Origin: Acanthosepion esculentum
Taxonomy: Eukaryota; Mollusca; Cephalopoda; Sepiida; Sepiidae
Direction: 5' to 3'
Assembly (NCBI GenBank): GCA_964036315.1
Contig: OZ038485.1
Span: 103,743,593-103,807,592, forward strand
DNA: 64,000 nucleotides
This document shows positions 1 to 11,216 of the stretch, piece by piece. Each line of letters begins with the position of its first letter. Positions within the stretch are counted from its first letter, which is position 1. Below the pieces are notes generated by a model. The model searched no databases. It worked only from the letters and a program-made list of their open reading frames with translations, and was not told where the DNA came from. A program made the translations under genes and the position numbers.

Positions 1-312
1 AATAAAGTTACCAGATAGGAGCTTTGAAAGATTTTAATGAGAAGTATGCTTTTCTTCATAAAGATAATTGAACCTTGCTATGCCATTAACAACCCTTTCA
101 GCTAATAAGCTCATACTCGGCAGGGTACCAAATAAAGTACCAGACTGCTGGGTATGGGTCAGGTTTGTTCTGAAATTTCAGTAAGTACTTTGGTACTAAT
201 ATTGTGATACCAAATGACATTTCACCTATTTGAACTAAGTACTTACAAGAACCTTCTGATAACTGATATATAATACTATATTTTACAAATCAGCTGGTAG
301 AACTAGGACGTG
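1..312. other. no recognisable feature
   Basis: AT-rich sequence. I see no coding frame, terminal repeat or structured RNA in it. Confidence 0.5.
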
Positions 313-590
313 GGTTTTCTACTTGATACATATATCCAAAATAGCTGAAATTGCTGTGATACATGATGAAGAGGAAGGGCTTGGAGAATTTGACACTCTA
401 AGGACATACTGAACAAGAGAAGCACAGAGAGATACAACAAATAATCTAACTAATGAATTTATATAAATGGATGGCAGAGAAGGGACTGAAGGGATTATAA
501 GGGGACAAATGTTGCTTAGAGCTGCAAAGGATAGGAAGTTGTGAAGACCCATGATTGCCCATTTTCTGAAGGGATAATGCATGTAAGAGA
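313..590. repeat. dispersed repeat R1, copy 1
   Basis: This block recurs in diverged form at 15365-15605 and 50205-50360. Shared landmarks in order are GAATTTGACACTC, ATGGATGGCAGAG, AAATGTTGCTTAGAGCTGCAAAGG, a GGAAGTTGTG segment and a CCTGAAGG-like end. The open frame on the minus strand here is not kept in the other copies, so I do not call a gene. The family is not recognised; it may be the 3' part of a retroelement. Confidence 0.6.
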
Positions 591-742
591 ACAAGAAGAA
601 AGACATCTAGCTGGAGTTATGTGTTATTTTTGCTTCCACATCCATCAGTTTTTGATGCTCATATTTTAAAAAATTTACAAAAAGAAAAATAAACAAAATC
701 AGATGTATTATATACCTGAAGAAGGTAGGAAAACACATAGGT

Positions 743-1242
743 CAGTGGTTCTCAACCTTTTTTTAATTACAGACCCCCTAAGAACTAGCCCTTTATAGAC
801 AGACATTTCAATTGGTTTTTCGCAACACTTGAATGCGCATTTCTTCATACTGCACACTCATGCACACACACATCACTTTTCAGCCAGTTATGCTTAAAAG
901 AAATTGTGGTCAATTAATCCTCAATAGTATATGAGATGATAATCAAGCTGTGATAAACTGTGGAAAATAAGAATTATTACTTGTTCTTATGGAGTGGCAA
1001 AAATGGCATTCGTGCAGAGAATGATGAAATGATAAACATGAACCTCATAGACAGCAGTCTAAGTAGTGGCTGGGTGCATTTTCTTTCAAGCAGCGGCAGG
1101 ATACATTTTCTTTTATTTCTTTTAATGGGAAACTGTCGATTGGGACAAGGGCTGTATAGTAAATTAACATTTTATGTTATTTTCATCTGATCCTCACAGA
1201 CCTCTTGAAACCTAACCACGGACCCCAGCTTAAGAAGCCCTG
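743..1242. mobile_element. non-autonomous hAT element (MITE), 500 bp
   Basis: The left end reads CAGTGGTTCTCAACC and the right end, read inwards, CAGGGCTTCTTAAGCTGG, the usual form of hAT terminal inverted repeats. The flanks ACATAGGT (735-742) and CTATAGGT (1243-1250) match at 6 of 8 positions, consistent with an aged 8-bp target-site duplication whose central TA fits the Buster-type preference. The interior has no transposase frame, so it must have been mobilised in trans. Confidence 0.75.
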
Positions 1243-1250
1243 CTATAGGT

Positions 1251-2929
1251 GAATCAAAATAACAAAGATAAAGATACTAGTTTTAATAACTTTTAGTGAT
1301 CAATAGATTTTTAAAAAAATCTACTAAATTAAAGTGTTTATTTGTGCTTTTTTATTTTATCTTTTTTCTGCCCAGATATCATTTTTTACTCTCACTCATA
1401 TTCAAATACAAAGTGTTACTACTAATAAATAAAACAATGATCTTGATTCAGATAAAAGCCCAATTCCTATGTTGTCAATCTACATTGTCTATAATCTGCC
1501 AATTACGCAAAGATATGAAGAAAAACATGCAACAAGAAGCCCCAAATGATTCATCTTTGTTGATGGAAGCATAAGCTGTGTCTCTTACTCTGCAACTCCA
1601 CATACAGGGTGAACATCATTGTAAAAAAAAAAAAATAACTTGTGTACCAATTTCCTAGTAACTACTTACATTTTATTATTTTGATCAAATTCTTGGATCA
1701 CGGGAGTCATTTATTCGATTGTTTATGCTGAATTTATTTCCTTTTTTGATTGAGAAAAAAAAAATTAAAAACTTGGAAAATACTAATATTTTAGTACGCA
1801 TTTTTTTTTCAAAATTTAAATAGACATAACCACAGTACCAAACCTCATAACATCTTAGATTTTGATACCACTCCCACCGGATATGGAAACTAAGACAGTA
1901 AAGAGTTCTTAGAGCATAATCTGAACTTTTCAACTTTTAAGTATTTATATTTAGTTTGAACTCCACACCCCTATGGTTATACTCCCAGCTATTAAAAATT
2001 ACATAACTTCAAGGCAGATATTAATAATGATATATTCTTGTATTATTTCAAAATATTATTCTTATCTTGTTTGATATAGATGTTGTTATAGATATATTTT
2101 GACCAAGTACCCTCTGGTCATCATCAGGTGTCCACTGATTGGCTGATATGGGGTATCTATTGATTGTGATATTTTGTCCATGTGGTATCAATTATGGTTC
2201 ATTCCTGCTAAATTAGTGCTTCACCATCAGATCCAAGGATTGAACTCATTATGATAGTAACACATGTATAATCAATACCATGGTCCTGAAGGACATTAGT
2301 AGAGTGTTTTTGGAGCCTTTTACAGATCTGTGTAAAAAAATTCCAGGACTATGTTAAGAAGTTTATAGGACTGAAACTGGTGCATACAAACAAACACACA
2401 CACACATTGAATGGTCATCAATTTCAAAAAGCTACAGTTGGTTCCAATAATTCATGTCACATGGATCAGTTGAAATGAGTGAAGAAATCCAAGTGTTGAA
2501 GGCAAAAAACACAACTGAATGCAAACCTAGTTATGTTACACATTTTGTGTAGCATTCTACACAATTTGGATTTCTACTACATTTGAAAATTTTAAATTAC
2601 ACATTTGAGCTCTCTAGACTCCTCATGGTTTGTGAAGGTCACAAAAATTCTTGACTGCTGCACATTTCCTCTGAAGTTAAGTATAATGGTTTTAATGAAC
2701 AGAACTACAAATAGAAATTTTCGCAAAAAGACTACATATTTTAGCTACTCCTACTACTCATGGCTTTCGTTGCACATGGCACAGAAGATAATGATGTCAA
2801 CATTTTATCAGTTCATCTAGTTTAGCATTCAGATCCTCTTTGTCCATTCCAGATCTTCACATGGCATTGGACTTTGTGATTAGTATGAAGTTTTGAGTCT
2901 TATCAGGTTTCTTTGCATAGCTGTCAACT
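1251..2929. other. no recognisable feature
   Basis: AT-rich, with short A and T runs and a small (CA) run near 2395. Open frames are short, low-complexity and without motifs. Confidence 0.4.
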
Positions 2930-3560
2930 GACAAATCTTATATGCAACTTTCAAGCTTGTCTTTTTTGGTCTTCAATTTCCATAAGCATGGATTTCCGTT
3001 TTTATCCAGCTGCTTCTTCCTGCCTTTTTTGCCACTGAGCCTCAAGATATTAGTCGTATACTGGCATTGGAACATTCCCAGCACCCACAACGGTGACCAA
3101 ATAGTCCATGATAATGCACTGTGCAACCAGTGTCTGCTGTTTCATATTGTCAGTAGAAATTTCCTTATTGACTGAGAAACCTCTCTCTACTGAGGCCTGT
3201 CCATGAGAGAGTACCAGCAATCTGCAAACAATTTGCTGAAATTCTTGAAAGCAATATTTCCAGCAGCCTTCTCCTCCTCAAACTCTTTGTACTGACTGAT
3301 GATGTCATCACAATCAGACTTGCTGGCTTGTTTTCTATCCATCATGTGGGAAAAACATTTTTAGACCATCTTCTGTGACAGATTCTTTTTCACAAATGGA
3401 TCCAGGGTCGAGCCATGAAAATGACCTTACAAGAAGGTATCTTAGAGATTTTGCCAGAAGTTTCTCAATGATGGTGATGAACATTGTCTTTGTTGCAATT
3501 CTGCATGCAAACAGATCTTTTGTTGACATATTTATTTTTTGGATAAATTTTGCATAGCCC
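2930..3560 (-). pseudogene. decayed hAT-like transposase C-terminus
   Basis: Reading the minus strand, one frame gives SHGQASVERGFSVNKE followed by about 30 more open codons before a stop. This motif resembles the C-terminal dimerisation-type region of hAT-like transposase-derived proteins in invertebrates. Upstream, in another frame, is an acidic stretch (DDIISQYKEFEEEKAAGN) of the kind that usually precedes it, so at least one frameshift separates the two parts. Further upstream, stops interrupt similar remnants to about 3560. No terminal repeats were found around it. The family name is from recalled motif style, not a search. Confidence 0.5.
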
Positions 3561-4036
3561 TATCTACCAGAAATACACACTACATCTTTGCTGCATCTTT
3601 ATGCATGTTTGGATTTGACAAAATTCTTAAAAATTCATTCAGTTTGGAAAATGTAATTATCTTTTGATCTTCTTTTGCAAATCTTAACACTTTCATGATC
3701 ATGCTAAAAAGATCATCTGCAAAGAAAGGAAGCAATAGTTTATCACTCTATATATTATATATTTTAATAGAAACGGGTCAATGTCTTTCAAAATAGACAC
3801 AAAAATCTGCACTTTCACTGGAAATAAAAAGTCATGACAGCACCACAGAGGACTTGGTTTGGGGACATTTTTCTGTTTTTTAATTAATTTCACAAATTTG
3901 ATGACATCTATCTAGCCAAATGTCTAGTTGTATACATGTTTGTACATTTTCTAGCCATCTGTGGCAGAAATACAAAAGTAAAAACGGGACAGGGTTGCCA
4001 AAATGAACTTTTAATATATATAAAGCCAAGCAATAA
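3561..4036. other. no recognisable feature
   Basis: AT-rich. It may include further decayed parts of the neighbouring transposase remnant, but no motif is readable. Confidence 0.3.
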
Positions 4037-4760
4037 AAGTAGGTACCTTCACTAATTCATGATACTTAAGGTTTAAAATTAATTTTTATAAATGAAAAAA
4101 ACTTTCTTGATGCTTTCATTTTAGCTTTAGTTGAAAACTAAAGGATTAAGTTTACTATTTCCAGTAAGCAAAATACTTTGGTGAATTTCAAACAAAAAAT
4201 TATATTGATTGGAATCAATTTATTTTTTTTTTTTTTTATAAAATAGCTGATTAGAGCCCCTTTTCTAGTCATCTTTCACCAGAGTGTAATTCTCTTTATT
4301 AAAAACATCTTCCAAAAATAAAATATACTTTTCTGAAACTTTATTTGAGAAATATTAGTTAATTTAAAGTATAATTAATCTGATTTGAAAAAAATATTAT
4401 TTACTTTAAGTTTAAAATAACACAAAAATGCATTTTAAAACAGTAGTTGTGTTTTTAACTGACATCACTATGTTTTATATAATTGACAAGGCGATGACAG
4501 ATTGATTGTTGTTCTATGGAGACTTTATCTGTAAAACATAATTTAAGAAATTGACATGAGCACCTTTTTTATAATTTTTAAGTACTCAGTAATCTTAAAA
4601 ATGTAAATTATTCTCCATAATCTAATTTTAGGAATGCTGACTTTAAATTTAATATAATCATTGCTCTTATTTTCTGATAATGTCATGTACGATCGACCAT
4701 ACTTTAAAAAATGGGCACGTTATGTAATATTACATAATATTTTATATACAGAAAAAAAGT
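4037..4760 (-). repeat. AT-rich TIR family R2, copy 1
   Basis: This segment is the reverse complement of 39840-40590, with long runs of ordered similarity, for example ATTTTAGCTTTAGTTG, TTTCCAGTAAGCAAAATAC and AGTTGTGTTTTTAACTGACA. It begins with AAGTAGGTACCTTC, matching the family's terminal AGGTACCT motif. No protein is recognised. It is probably a fragment of a long non-autonomous DNA element. Confidence 0.65.
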
Positions 4761-4990
4761 TATTTAAATATTTTTTATGTTATTTTTAAGTTATTTAAAA
4801 AATCGTAGTACAAAATGATTTGTATAAAGCTTTTCAATTTCCGTCAGACTATATTGCCCAAAAAACACAACTTCTACTGTGGCTGCAGTATAAATATGTG
4901 CACCTTCAACCCTTTGGGTCACTGGATAAAAAAGAAAAAAACAACAAAGGACAATAACCATTACCAACAGTTTCTGTACTCCCTCAGGCA

Positions 4991-4993
<3 letters not shown>

Positions 4994-5044
<51 letters not shown>
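4994..5044. repeat. (AT)n microsatellite
   Basis: About 25 uninterrupted TA units. Confidence 0.97.
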
Positions 5045-5047
<3 letters not shown>

Positions 5048-5125
5048 AGATACTTAAGGAAATGGTTAGTCACAGTTTCATAGCAGCATGTGTTATCAAA
5101 GAATACTCAGTTTTGCGAAGGGGCT

Positions 5126-5602
5126 TGTCGGAGTTAGCTCCTCCTCAGTTTCCTTAATCCTTCAACAGGGGTCTCTCTCCCCTGGCTATAAATACTGGCT
5201 GACCCTTCGCCTCTCTCTCTTTTTCGACTCAGGCCCTGGGCCGCTACCTCGCACGGAGACGAGGTAAAATCTCTCTCTTTTTCACTTAGGCCAATATGTG
5301 ACCTCTCACAGATACAGTATTTCCCAAATTCTGGGAACACGCTAAGAACAATACACGTACGTACGAACACTTACAACGCACGCACATAATTTCTCCATAC
5401 AAACTCTACGTAACTGTTCATGTCTTTGTGTAACTCGTTATTAATATATATTTGTTTACCCATGTATATCGGTCTTGTTTGATTTCTTTGTCTTCTTTGG
5501 ACTTAGTTAAAGTCCAACATTCTGATGTAGCTGGACCGGCCAGCAGGAAATTTTAACCTTCTGATATCTCTTCACATCTTCACCCCCTCACGGTCCGCTA
5601 CA
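5126..5602 (+). repeat. 5' LTR
   Basis: This LTR is 477 bp, about 96% identical to the 3' LTR by hand alignment. It carries a TATA-like CTATAAATACT at 5186-5196 after a CT-rich stretch, a plausible Pol II promoter for the element. Confidence 0.9.
5187..5193 (+). promoter_or_regulatory. LTR TATA box
   Basis: TATAAAT lies about 60 bp into the LTR and is conserved in both LTR copies. Confidence 0.6.
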
Positions 5603-5604
5603 TA

Positions 5605-5628
5605 TGGTGACTTCCCGACGTGATTTAA
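5605..5628 (+). promoter_or_regulatory. primer-binding site, tRNA-Trp type
   Basis: TGGTGACTTCCCGACGTGAT starts 2 bp after the 5' LTR. Animal tRNA-Trp ends in the complement of TGGTGACCCCGACGTGAT. The site here differs by an inserted TT and, further in, one mismatch. Known tRNA-Trp primed elements use the same site; use by this copy is inferred. Confidence 0.7.
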
Positions 5629-6588
5629 AGTTTCAACTCCTGCTAACACACACAAGAGGATATATATGTACAAGCAAATTCTTATACAGACCTTCCAAAT
5701 GAGAGCCAGTCAAAACATAATATTGGAAACTTCTCTTCTATCCTATGCATGCCATACTCTATTAACGAAAGAACTTTTAATTCACTACAACATGTCTACA
5801 AAACAACTTTCTCCTGCACGGCAAAAGGAATTTCTCCTACAACACGTGGAAACTGCAATTACTACTATGAGCAAGCCTTACAACTCTTTCTCCCTACTGG
5901 TCTATATTTGCTTGACCCTTTCTTTCTCTCGGCGACTTTTGACCTTAATTTCACCCGGCTTACCAAACGGTCAACGCAACGTCATTTTAAACTAAATTCA
6001 ACTTTCTTCTGAACTGAAATAGATAAAGTGTCAACCGCATCTCAAACAAAGGCGACTCACTGTCCTTTATCTCATCCTGCAATGATGCAACTCGAATGAC
6101 CTAAGAATTTGCAAGAACGATATTCTATCGTTAATAATAGCAAATTCTCTCTAACATGCATTACGATTCAACACTCGGTAGAAATTCCACATCAGCTCAA
6201 CTTCGCCACAACGCTGCTTAAATCTTGGGCTCCAATTTTATCCACGCAAACCAAACAAACTACAACCAGGCCAGCAAACCAAACAAACAACCTCGTCTTT
6301 CAAACAAAACTACGACCAGGCCAGCAAACAGGTTGACGGGACGACAAACCCAACTCTATGTGGAGCATTGAAAAAAAGAGCAAAAGCTGAACACTACCGA
6401 CGTTTCTTCCAGTACGTATCCCGACTCTGACTCACTAGAGAAATGCACAGCACCCTGACGACAACAAAAGCACATTTCGTCGAATCACACGCATCGCAAC
6501 CACACTCAAACACATTTTCTTTTCAGTGCACAAGAACAATATTCAAAACTTTTTACATTTTAAAAGTTTGTTTCCTACAACTTTTAAT

Positions 6589-6603
6589 CCAGAGGGGAGG
6601 TAT
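6589..6603 (+). promoter_or_regulatory. polypurine tract
   Basis: AGAGGGGAGG ends 3 bp before the 3' LTR, the expected place for plus-strand priming. Confidence 0.7.
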
Positions 6604-7083
6604 TGTCGGAGTTAGCTCCTCCTCAGTTTCCTTAATCCTTCAACAGGGGTCTCTCTCTCTCTCCCCTGGCTATAAATACTGGCTGACCCTTCGCCTCTCT
6701 CTCTTTTTCGACTCAGGCCTTGGGCTGCTACCTTGCACGGAGATGAGGTAAAACCTCTCTTTTTCACTTAGGCCAATATGTGACCTCTCACAGATACAGT
6801 GTTTCCCAAATTCTGGGAACGCACTAAGAACAATACACGTACGTACGAACACCTACAACACACGCACATAATTTCTCCATACAAACACTATGTAACTGTT
6901 CATGTCTTTGTGTAACTTGTTATTAATATATATCTGTTTACCCATGTATATCGGTCTTGTTTGATTTCTTTGTCTTCTTTGGACTTAGTTAAAGTCCGAC
7001 ATTCTGATGTAGCTGGACCGGCCAGCAGGAAATTTTAACCTTCTGATATCTCTTCACATCTTCACCCCCCACGGTCTGCTACA
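6604..7083 (+). repeat. 3' LTR
   Basis: This LTR is 480 bp. It differs from the 5' LTR by about 16-17 substitutions, nearly all transitions and mostly at CpG sites, plus small indels in CT runs. Confidence 0.9.
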
Positions 7084-7339
7084 GGCTCAAGGACATGGTG
7101 TAGGTAGTCATTTACAATGGTGTTAAATAAAAAAAGATGGACATTTTCTTTTAGAATAAATAATTTCCTTGAAAATAGTCTTTTAAGATTTATTTTTCTA
7201 ATATTTTTATTTAAACATTTTTTAAATGTTGGTACCTCTGAAGATTCACTAAAAACATGAGCATACATGATGAAATATTGCCTCAAGCTTAATAAAAAAA
7301 CAAAACAAAGGTTTCTCATCAAAATCTTTGTTATTATCT

Positions 7340-7972
7340 TAATAATAATTAATTATTGGTTAGTTGATTTTGTTTGGCACTATATCAACCTCTATGGGTT
7401 ATTTAATGCTGAAATCTAAATATTTTTTCATAATTTTATATCTGTCTATATCTCCGAGATGAGGTATTATGATTACTTCCGTTATTTACATTATTCGGAC
7501 TATTATCTTCATTTTCATTGCCATATTCACCTTCAATATCTGTCTATATCTCTGAGTTTAGGTATTATTATGACTTACATTATATTTGTGAATATGGCAG
7601 TGAAGATGCGGATAACAGTCCAAATAATGTAAGTATTCATAATTTTATTCAAAATTGATATTTTGTACATAATTTTATACTTTTTAGAGTAAAGGTATGT
7701 TCTTTTAGGTATATATTTTATAGATCATAAAATGTATTGTTGGTAATTTTACTATAAAATTGGTAATTTTATTATAAAAATATACTGTTGATTTTTGTTT
7801 TGGGGGTTTACTATTTGCCCTTAGCTGGGACCCTAGTAGGTGCTACCACCATGAGTTAGGGTGGGCTTGGGCACAACAGCAGTTAAGAGGTGGTTCCATG
7901 CTCCTCAAAACCTCCAGTCTCCTGATCAGAGGCCTTGCTGCCAGGTGTAGTTTATCGTCATACTGAGGACAC
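7340..7972 (+). repeat. dispersed repeat R3, copy 1
   Basis: The opposite-strand partner is 61610-62100. Shared landmarks are TATCAACCTCTATGGGTTAT, TTAGCTGGGACCCTA, GGTGCTACCACC, AAGAGGTGGTTCCA and CTGATCAGAGGCCTTGCTG. It sits inside R2 copy 2 and itself carries an inverted-repeat retroposon at 7440-7635. The family is not recognised. Confidence 0.65.
7440..7635. mobile_element. inverted-repeat retroposon, short copy
   Basis: It begins ATCTGTCTATATCTCCGAG and ends CCAAATAATGTAAG. Its arms (TTTACATTATTCGGACTATT and its near complement) can fold back. A 13-bp direct repeat TTCATAATTTTAT flanks it (7427-7439 and 7636-7648). It belongs to the same family as 14300-14760 and 30945-31303. Confidence 0.75.
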
Positions 7973-8300
7973 TATTATTAAGAGGAAAGACCAAAGAAGT
8001 TTTTGATTAAATTATATTTATAATTATTTTATTATTTTATATATTATTTTATATATATTTATATATATATATTTTATATATTATTTTATTTTATTGAATT
8101 ATATTATTTTATCCTGTGAAATTTTGGCTAAAAATTGTTTTCTTGCGTCAACAGGTATTTTGCTTATTGGAAATATTAAATTTAACAATAACTTGAATTA
8201 AAACTAAAAAGTTTCAAGAAAGACTTTTCATTTTTAAAAATGCATTTAAACCTTAGGTTTTTAGGCATTGCTTTTCTTTAGAGGTACCTATTTAAATGTA

Positions 8301-9488
8301 ATTTTTTAAAAACGTTTTAAAATAATTAGATAAGATAAAAAGATTAAAGTATTTTTAAAACAACAATACTTAAATTAAAATTATAATTAAACTTTTGATA
8401 TTTCTTATTTAGTCATTTTTTCAGCTTTTAAAAAAAAATGTACTAGAGAGCATCACTGTACTTTACTGTTGGGAATTCAATTTTTAAATTATGATAATTT
8501 TACAGATAGGATTTTACTAGTATTGCTGATTTGATACTTAAGAAACCATATTCAATAGTAATTAAATCATATACTGCCTCAGTATATAATGAATTTGAAT
8601 TATGAAAAGATTAAAACATATTCTAAAATGGAATATACAATAAAGTCAATGTTATATATGCATATCAAATTATATGCAGTATCTCAAAAGTTAACTTAAA
8701 ACTTCAACCTTGAAATATAAAAAGGCTGCAATGGCGACTACAAATTGTACCTTTTCAAGTTATCACTTTAGAAATGTAAATCTGTGATGAATATTCAACA
8801 ATGGATTAAGTGCTGAAAAATGTTTAAAATAAATTATTTTCCCATCATTAGGCTTTAACACTTATTGATTTACCTACATAAGTATCCAAATATCAAACTA
8901 CAATCAATGAACTGCTAAAGTGTGAGCAGCGTATTAAAGACTGAAGGTGTACATTTTTTCAAATGAGTTGCTGTATGGAACAGAAAAAAAAAAAAACTAT
9001 GCCTGTATCATGTTTCTTAGAGACTAGCCATTATGATGGATATATAATACATTACAATAATGTGTTCATATACATATATAATATTGGACACCAGCCAGTA
9101 AGTGATGGGCGGTAATAGCTTGTCTTGAAATCCATGGCTACTAAGTTCAGTTTTCATTATGTAAGCCACTATTAAGAGCAAATACAGTGGTTCACCTCCC
9201 ACACTTTATCCACATCTTCACTTACCCAAGGTAACACCCAGAAATAATAATTCCTAAGTTTTACTTAATAATAGTCCCAAAATGCAAAAATCATGTTACT
9301 GGAAATTCAAAGATACTGAAAAGATGCTGTGCTTCCTCTAAGCAAAAAGGTGAAAGAAAATTCTTGATTTAAAAATGAAATGCTGAAAATGTCAAGATCT
9401 AAAAAAAAAAAAAAAAAAAAAAAAAGTCTACTCATGTGACTATTAAAGTATATTGTTATATTTGACTATTAGTTCCTGGTGTTCATAT

Positions 9489-9529
<41 letters not shown>

Positions 9530-9782
9530 ATTCAGTACAATCAGTGCAATTTGAGGTATTCATTAACATATCCCCCTGCTTCTGTAAACAAGGGTTGACT
9601 ACTATATCAAATAGGCCAGTCAACATCTATACTTATAATATTGGACATTAGCCAGAAAGAGATGTTTGGTTGGTAGCTGGTTGAGAAACTTATGAAGAAT
9701 AAATTCAATTTTCATGCAATAAACCATTATTGAGGATGATCACCAAAATATACTTAGTGTGGTAATTTAATCTATGATAAAG
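8301..9782. repeat. AT-rich stretch with a diverged direct duplication
   Basis: The blocks 9083-9210 and 9640-9765 share TATTGGACA, AGCCAG, a GGTAGCTG-like step, TTCAGTTTTCAT and CCACTATTGAG-like steps, so they are an old duplication about 555 bp apart. Between them lie an A run (about 9400-9424) and (AT)n at 9491-9527. I see no gene. Confidence 0.5.
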
Positions 9783-10490
9783 AGTTCAATCATTTTTTTA
9801 TTTTTATTGTTTCTTCCCCAAAACAAGGTCATAATGCCATCAAGATGTACGGAGTTACTGAGAGTGAAATAAAATAAAAAGATGCTATTGAGGAGAAAAG
9901 ACAATAAAAGAACATTATTCAGGAAGACAGTAAATGGCGATTGATGTCACATTTAAATTTTTGAAGATTGTAGGTGGCAGGGAAGCTAGAAACTGGAAGA
10001 GAGTTCCACAAGCAAAAAGCATGAGATAAGAAAGTATTAGAATAGAAGTTAGTTACATTTAGCTATTTCAACAGTAACAAGGTGAGGCTTCGTTGCCAAT
10101 CTGGTCGTATGCTTAAATTCATTTGTTCGAGGTACCAGGAATTAAAGCTCATAAGAACAATGGCCATGAAAATATTTATAGAAAAGATAAAGAGCAGTCA
10201 TGTCACAGTGATGGAAAAGTGACCAAAGTTGAGATGCCAGGTCAGGTCCGATAACATTACAAACCCATCTTTGGATTTTGCTGAGGATCCTGTGATATAT
10301 AGCAGCAAGGTCACCAGACCAAATATGGCGACAATATTCAATGCACAGATGAATGGTAGATTTATAAACGTGAAAGAAGGATTCTGGTGAGAAGAATTGT
10401 CTGGCACAACACAGTGAACCAACTTTTCTAGCAGCAGACCTAGCAATTGATTCAATGGATAGGTGCCCTGTAATTTTAAGCAAGGCTCAG
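9783..10490 (-). pseudogene. LINE 3' end, reverse transcriptase C-terminal fragment (copy A)
   Basis: The minus strand encodes about 113 residues containing SIARSAARKVGSL, FHVYKSTIHLCIEYC, HIWSG and KIQRWVCNVIGP. This is the region downstream of the RT catalytic core in Jockey/CR1-type LINEs. It ends in a shared 3' tail around 9785 (GAAATGATT-like then an A/T run). It is 5'-truncated, as is normal for LINE insertions, and frameshifted. Confidence 0.75.
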
Positions 10491-10554
10491 GTAATATCTA
10501 AAAGATTTCTATTACAGAACAATATTTCATAGGTTAGGATTGTTTTGATTTTTA

Positions 10555-10715
10555 TAGTTTATCAACCCTTTGTTGGTTATTTAAAGTAAAAACATATTTT
10601 GAATTCAAGAATAATTCATTTTTGTGAATGAATACTGCATTAACAATATTTTGTGAATAATAAGTTTTCCAGATACCAGTCCTACTATTTAACCTATAGC
10701 TGGGAGAAGGAGATA
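10555..10715 (-). mobile_element. tRNA-SINE 3' fragment
   Basis: It contains GTTTATCAACCCTTTGTTGG, TTCCAGATACCAGTCCTAC and CTATAGCTGGGAG, the body and tail of the SINE family seen at 45935-46205. The tRNA-like head is missing. Confidence 0.6.
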
Positions 10716-10894
10716 TATCATTTTTCAGCTTTTTCAATTACCTTGGTACTTGTAACCTTGTGTTAGATTCATTCACAGCATTATAAATGGTGGGAGCTAA
10801 AGTCCCTTGTGTTTTGCTGGAACGGTGAACTAAACAAGAAACTAAATTTATCTTATTGACCTCAATATATGACAATGCTATTGAACTGAGTTAT

Positions 10895-11128
10895 ACCATT
10901 TGTCTAAAATCATTACTGTCATTAATTTTCAATATCATTTGTCTAAAATCATTACCGTCATTAATTTTCAATATCATTTGTCTAAAATCATTACCGCCAT
11001 TAATTTTCAATATCATTTGTCTAAAATCATTACCGTCATTAATTTTCAATATCATTTGTCTAAAATCATTACCACCATTAATTTTCAATATCATTTGTCT
11101 AAAATCATTACTGCCATTAATTTTCAAA
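10895..11128. repeat. 39-bp minisatellite, six copies
   Basis: The unit contains CATTTGTCTAAAATCATTAC and TCATTAATTTTCAATAT. Variation is almost confined to a short window (ACTGTC, ACCGTC, ACCGCC, ACCACC, ACTGCC). Because 39 is divisible by three, the array stays open in two plus frames and one minus frame. I regard those frames as by-products. Confidence 0.95.
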
Positions 11129-11216
11129 ATAAATCAGAAAACATCATTTCCTTATTTTATTTGTTTGAAACATTAGGTTCTAAAACTTATATACAAGTTT
11201 TTTCTTTTTTTTTTTA

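Larger units (their letters stand above)
5126..7083 (+). mobile_element. complete non-autonomous LTR retrotransposon
   Basis: Two direct LTRs (5126-5602 and 6604-7083) begin TGTCGGAGTT and end GCTACA. They are flanked by an exact 4-bp target duplication GGCT (5122-5125 and 7084-7087). A primer-binding site follows the 5' LTR and a purine tract precedes the 3' LTR. The interior is only about 1.0 kb and has no protease, reverse transcriptase or integrase motif. It holds two overlapping short frames (5666-5995 and 5749-6012) that I do not recognise and a partial tandem around ACCAGGCCAGCAAAC. It therefore depends on an autonomous partner, probably Ty3/Gypsy-like from the LTR and PBS layout (inferred). 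Confidence 0.9.
7225..8300. repeat. AT-rich TIR family R2, copy 2 (interrupted)
   Basis: The ends are in inverted orientation: TTGGTACCTCTGAAG near 7230 and TTTAGAGGTACCTATTT near 8285. The body after 7972 (TTATTAAGAGGAAAGACCAAAG onward) matches 39075 and 42920. The stretch between, 7340-7972, is a later insertion of another repeat. Confidence 0.6.
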
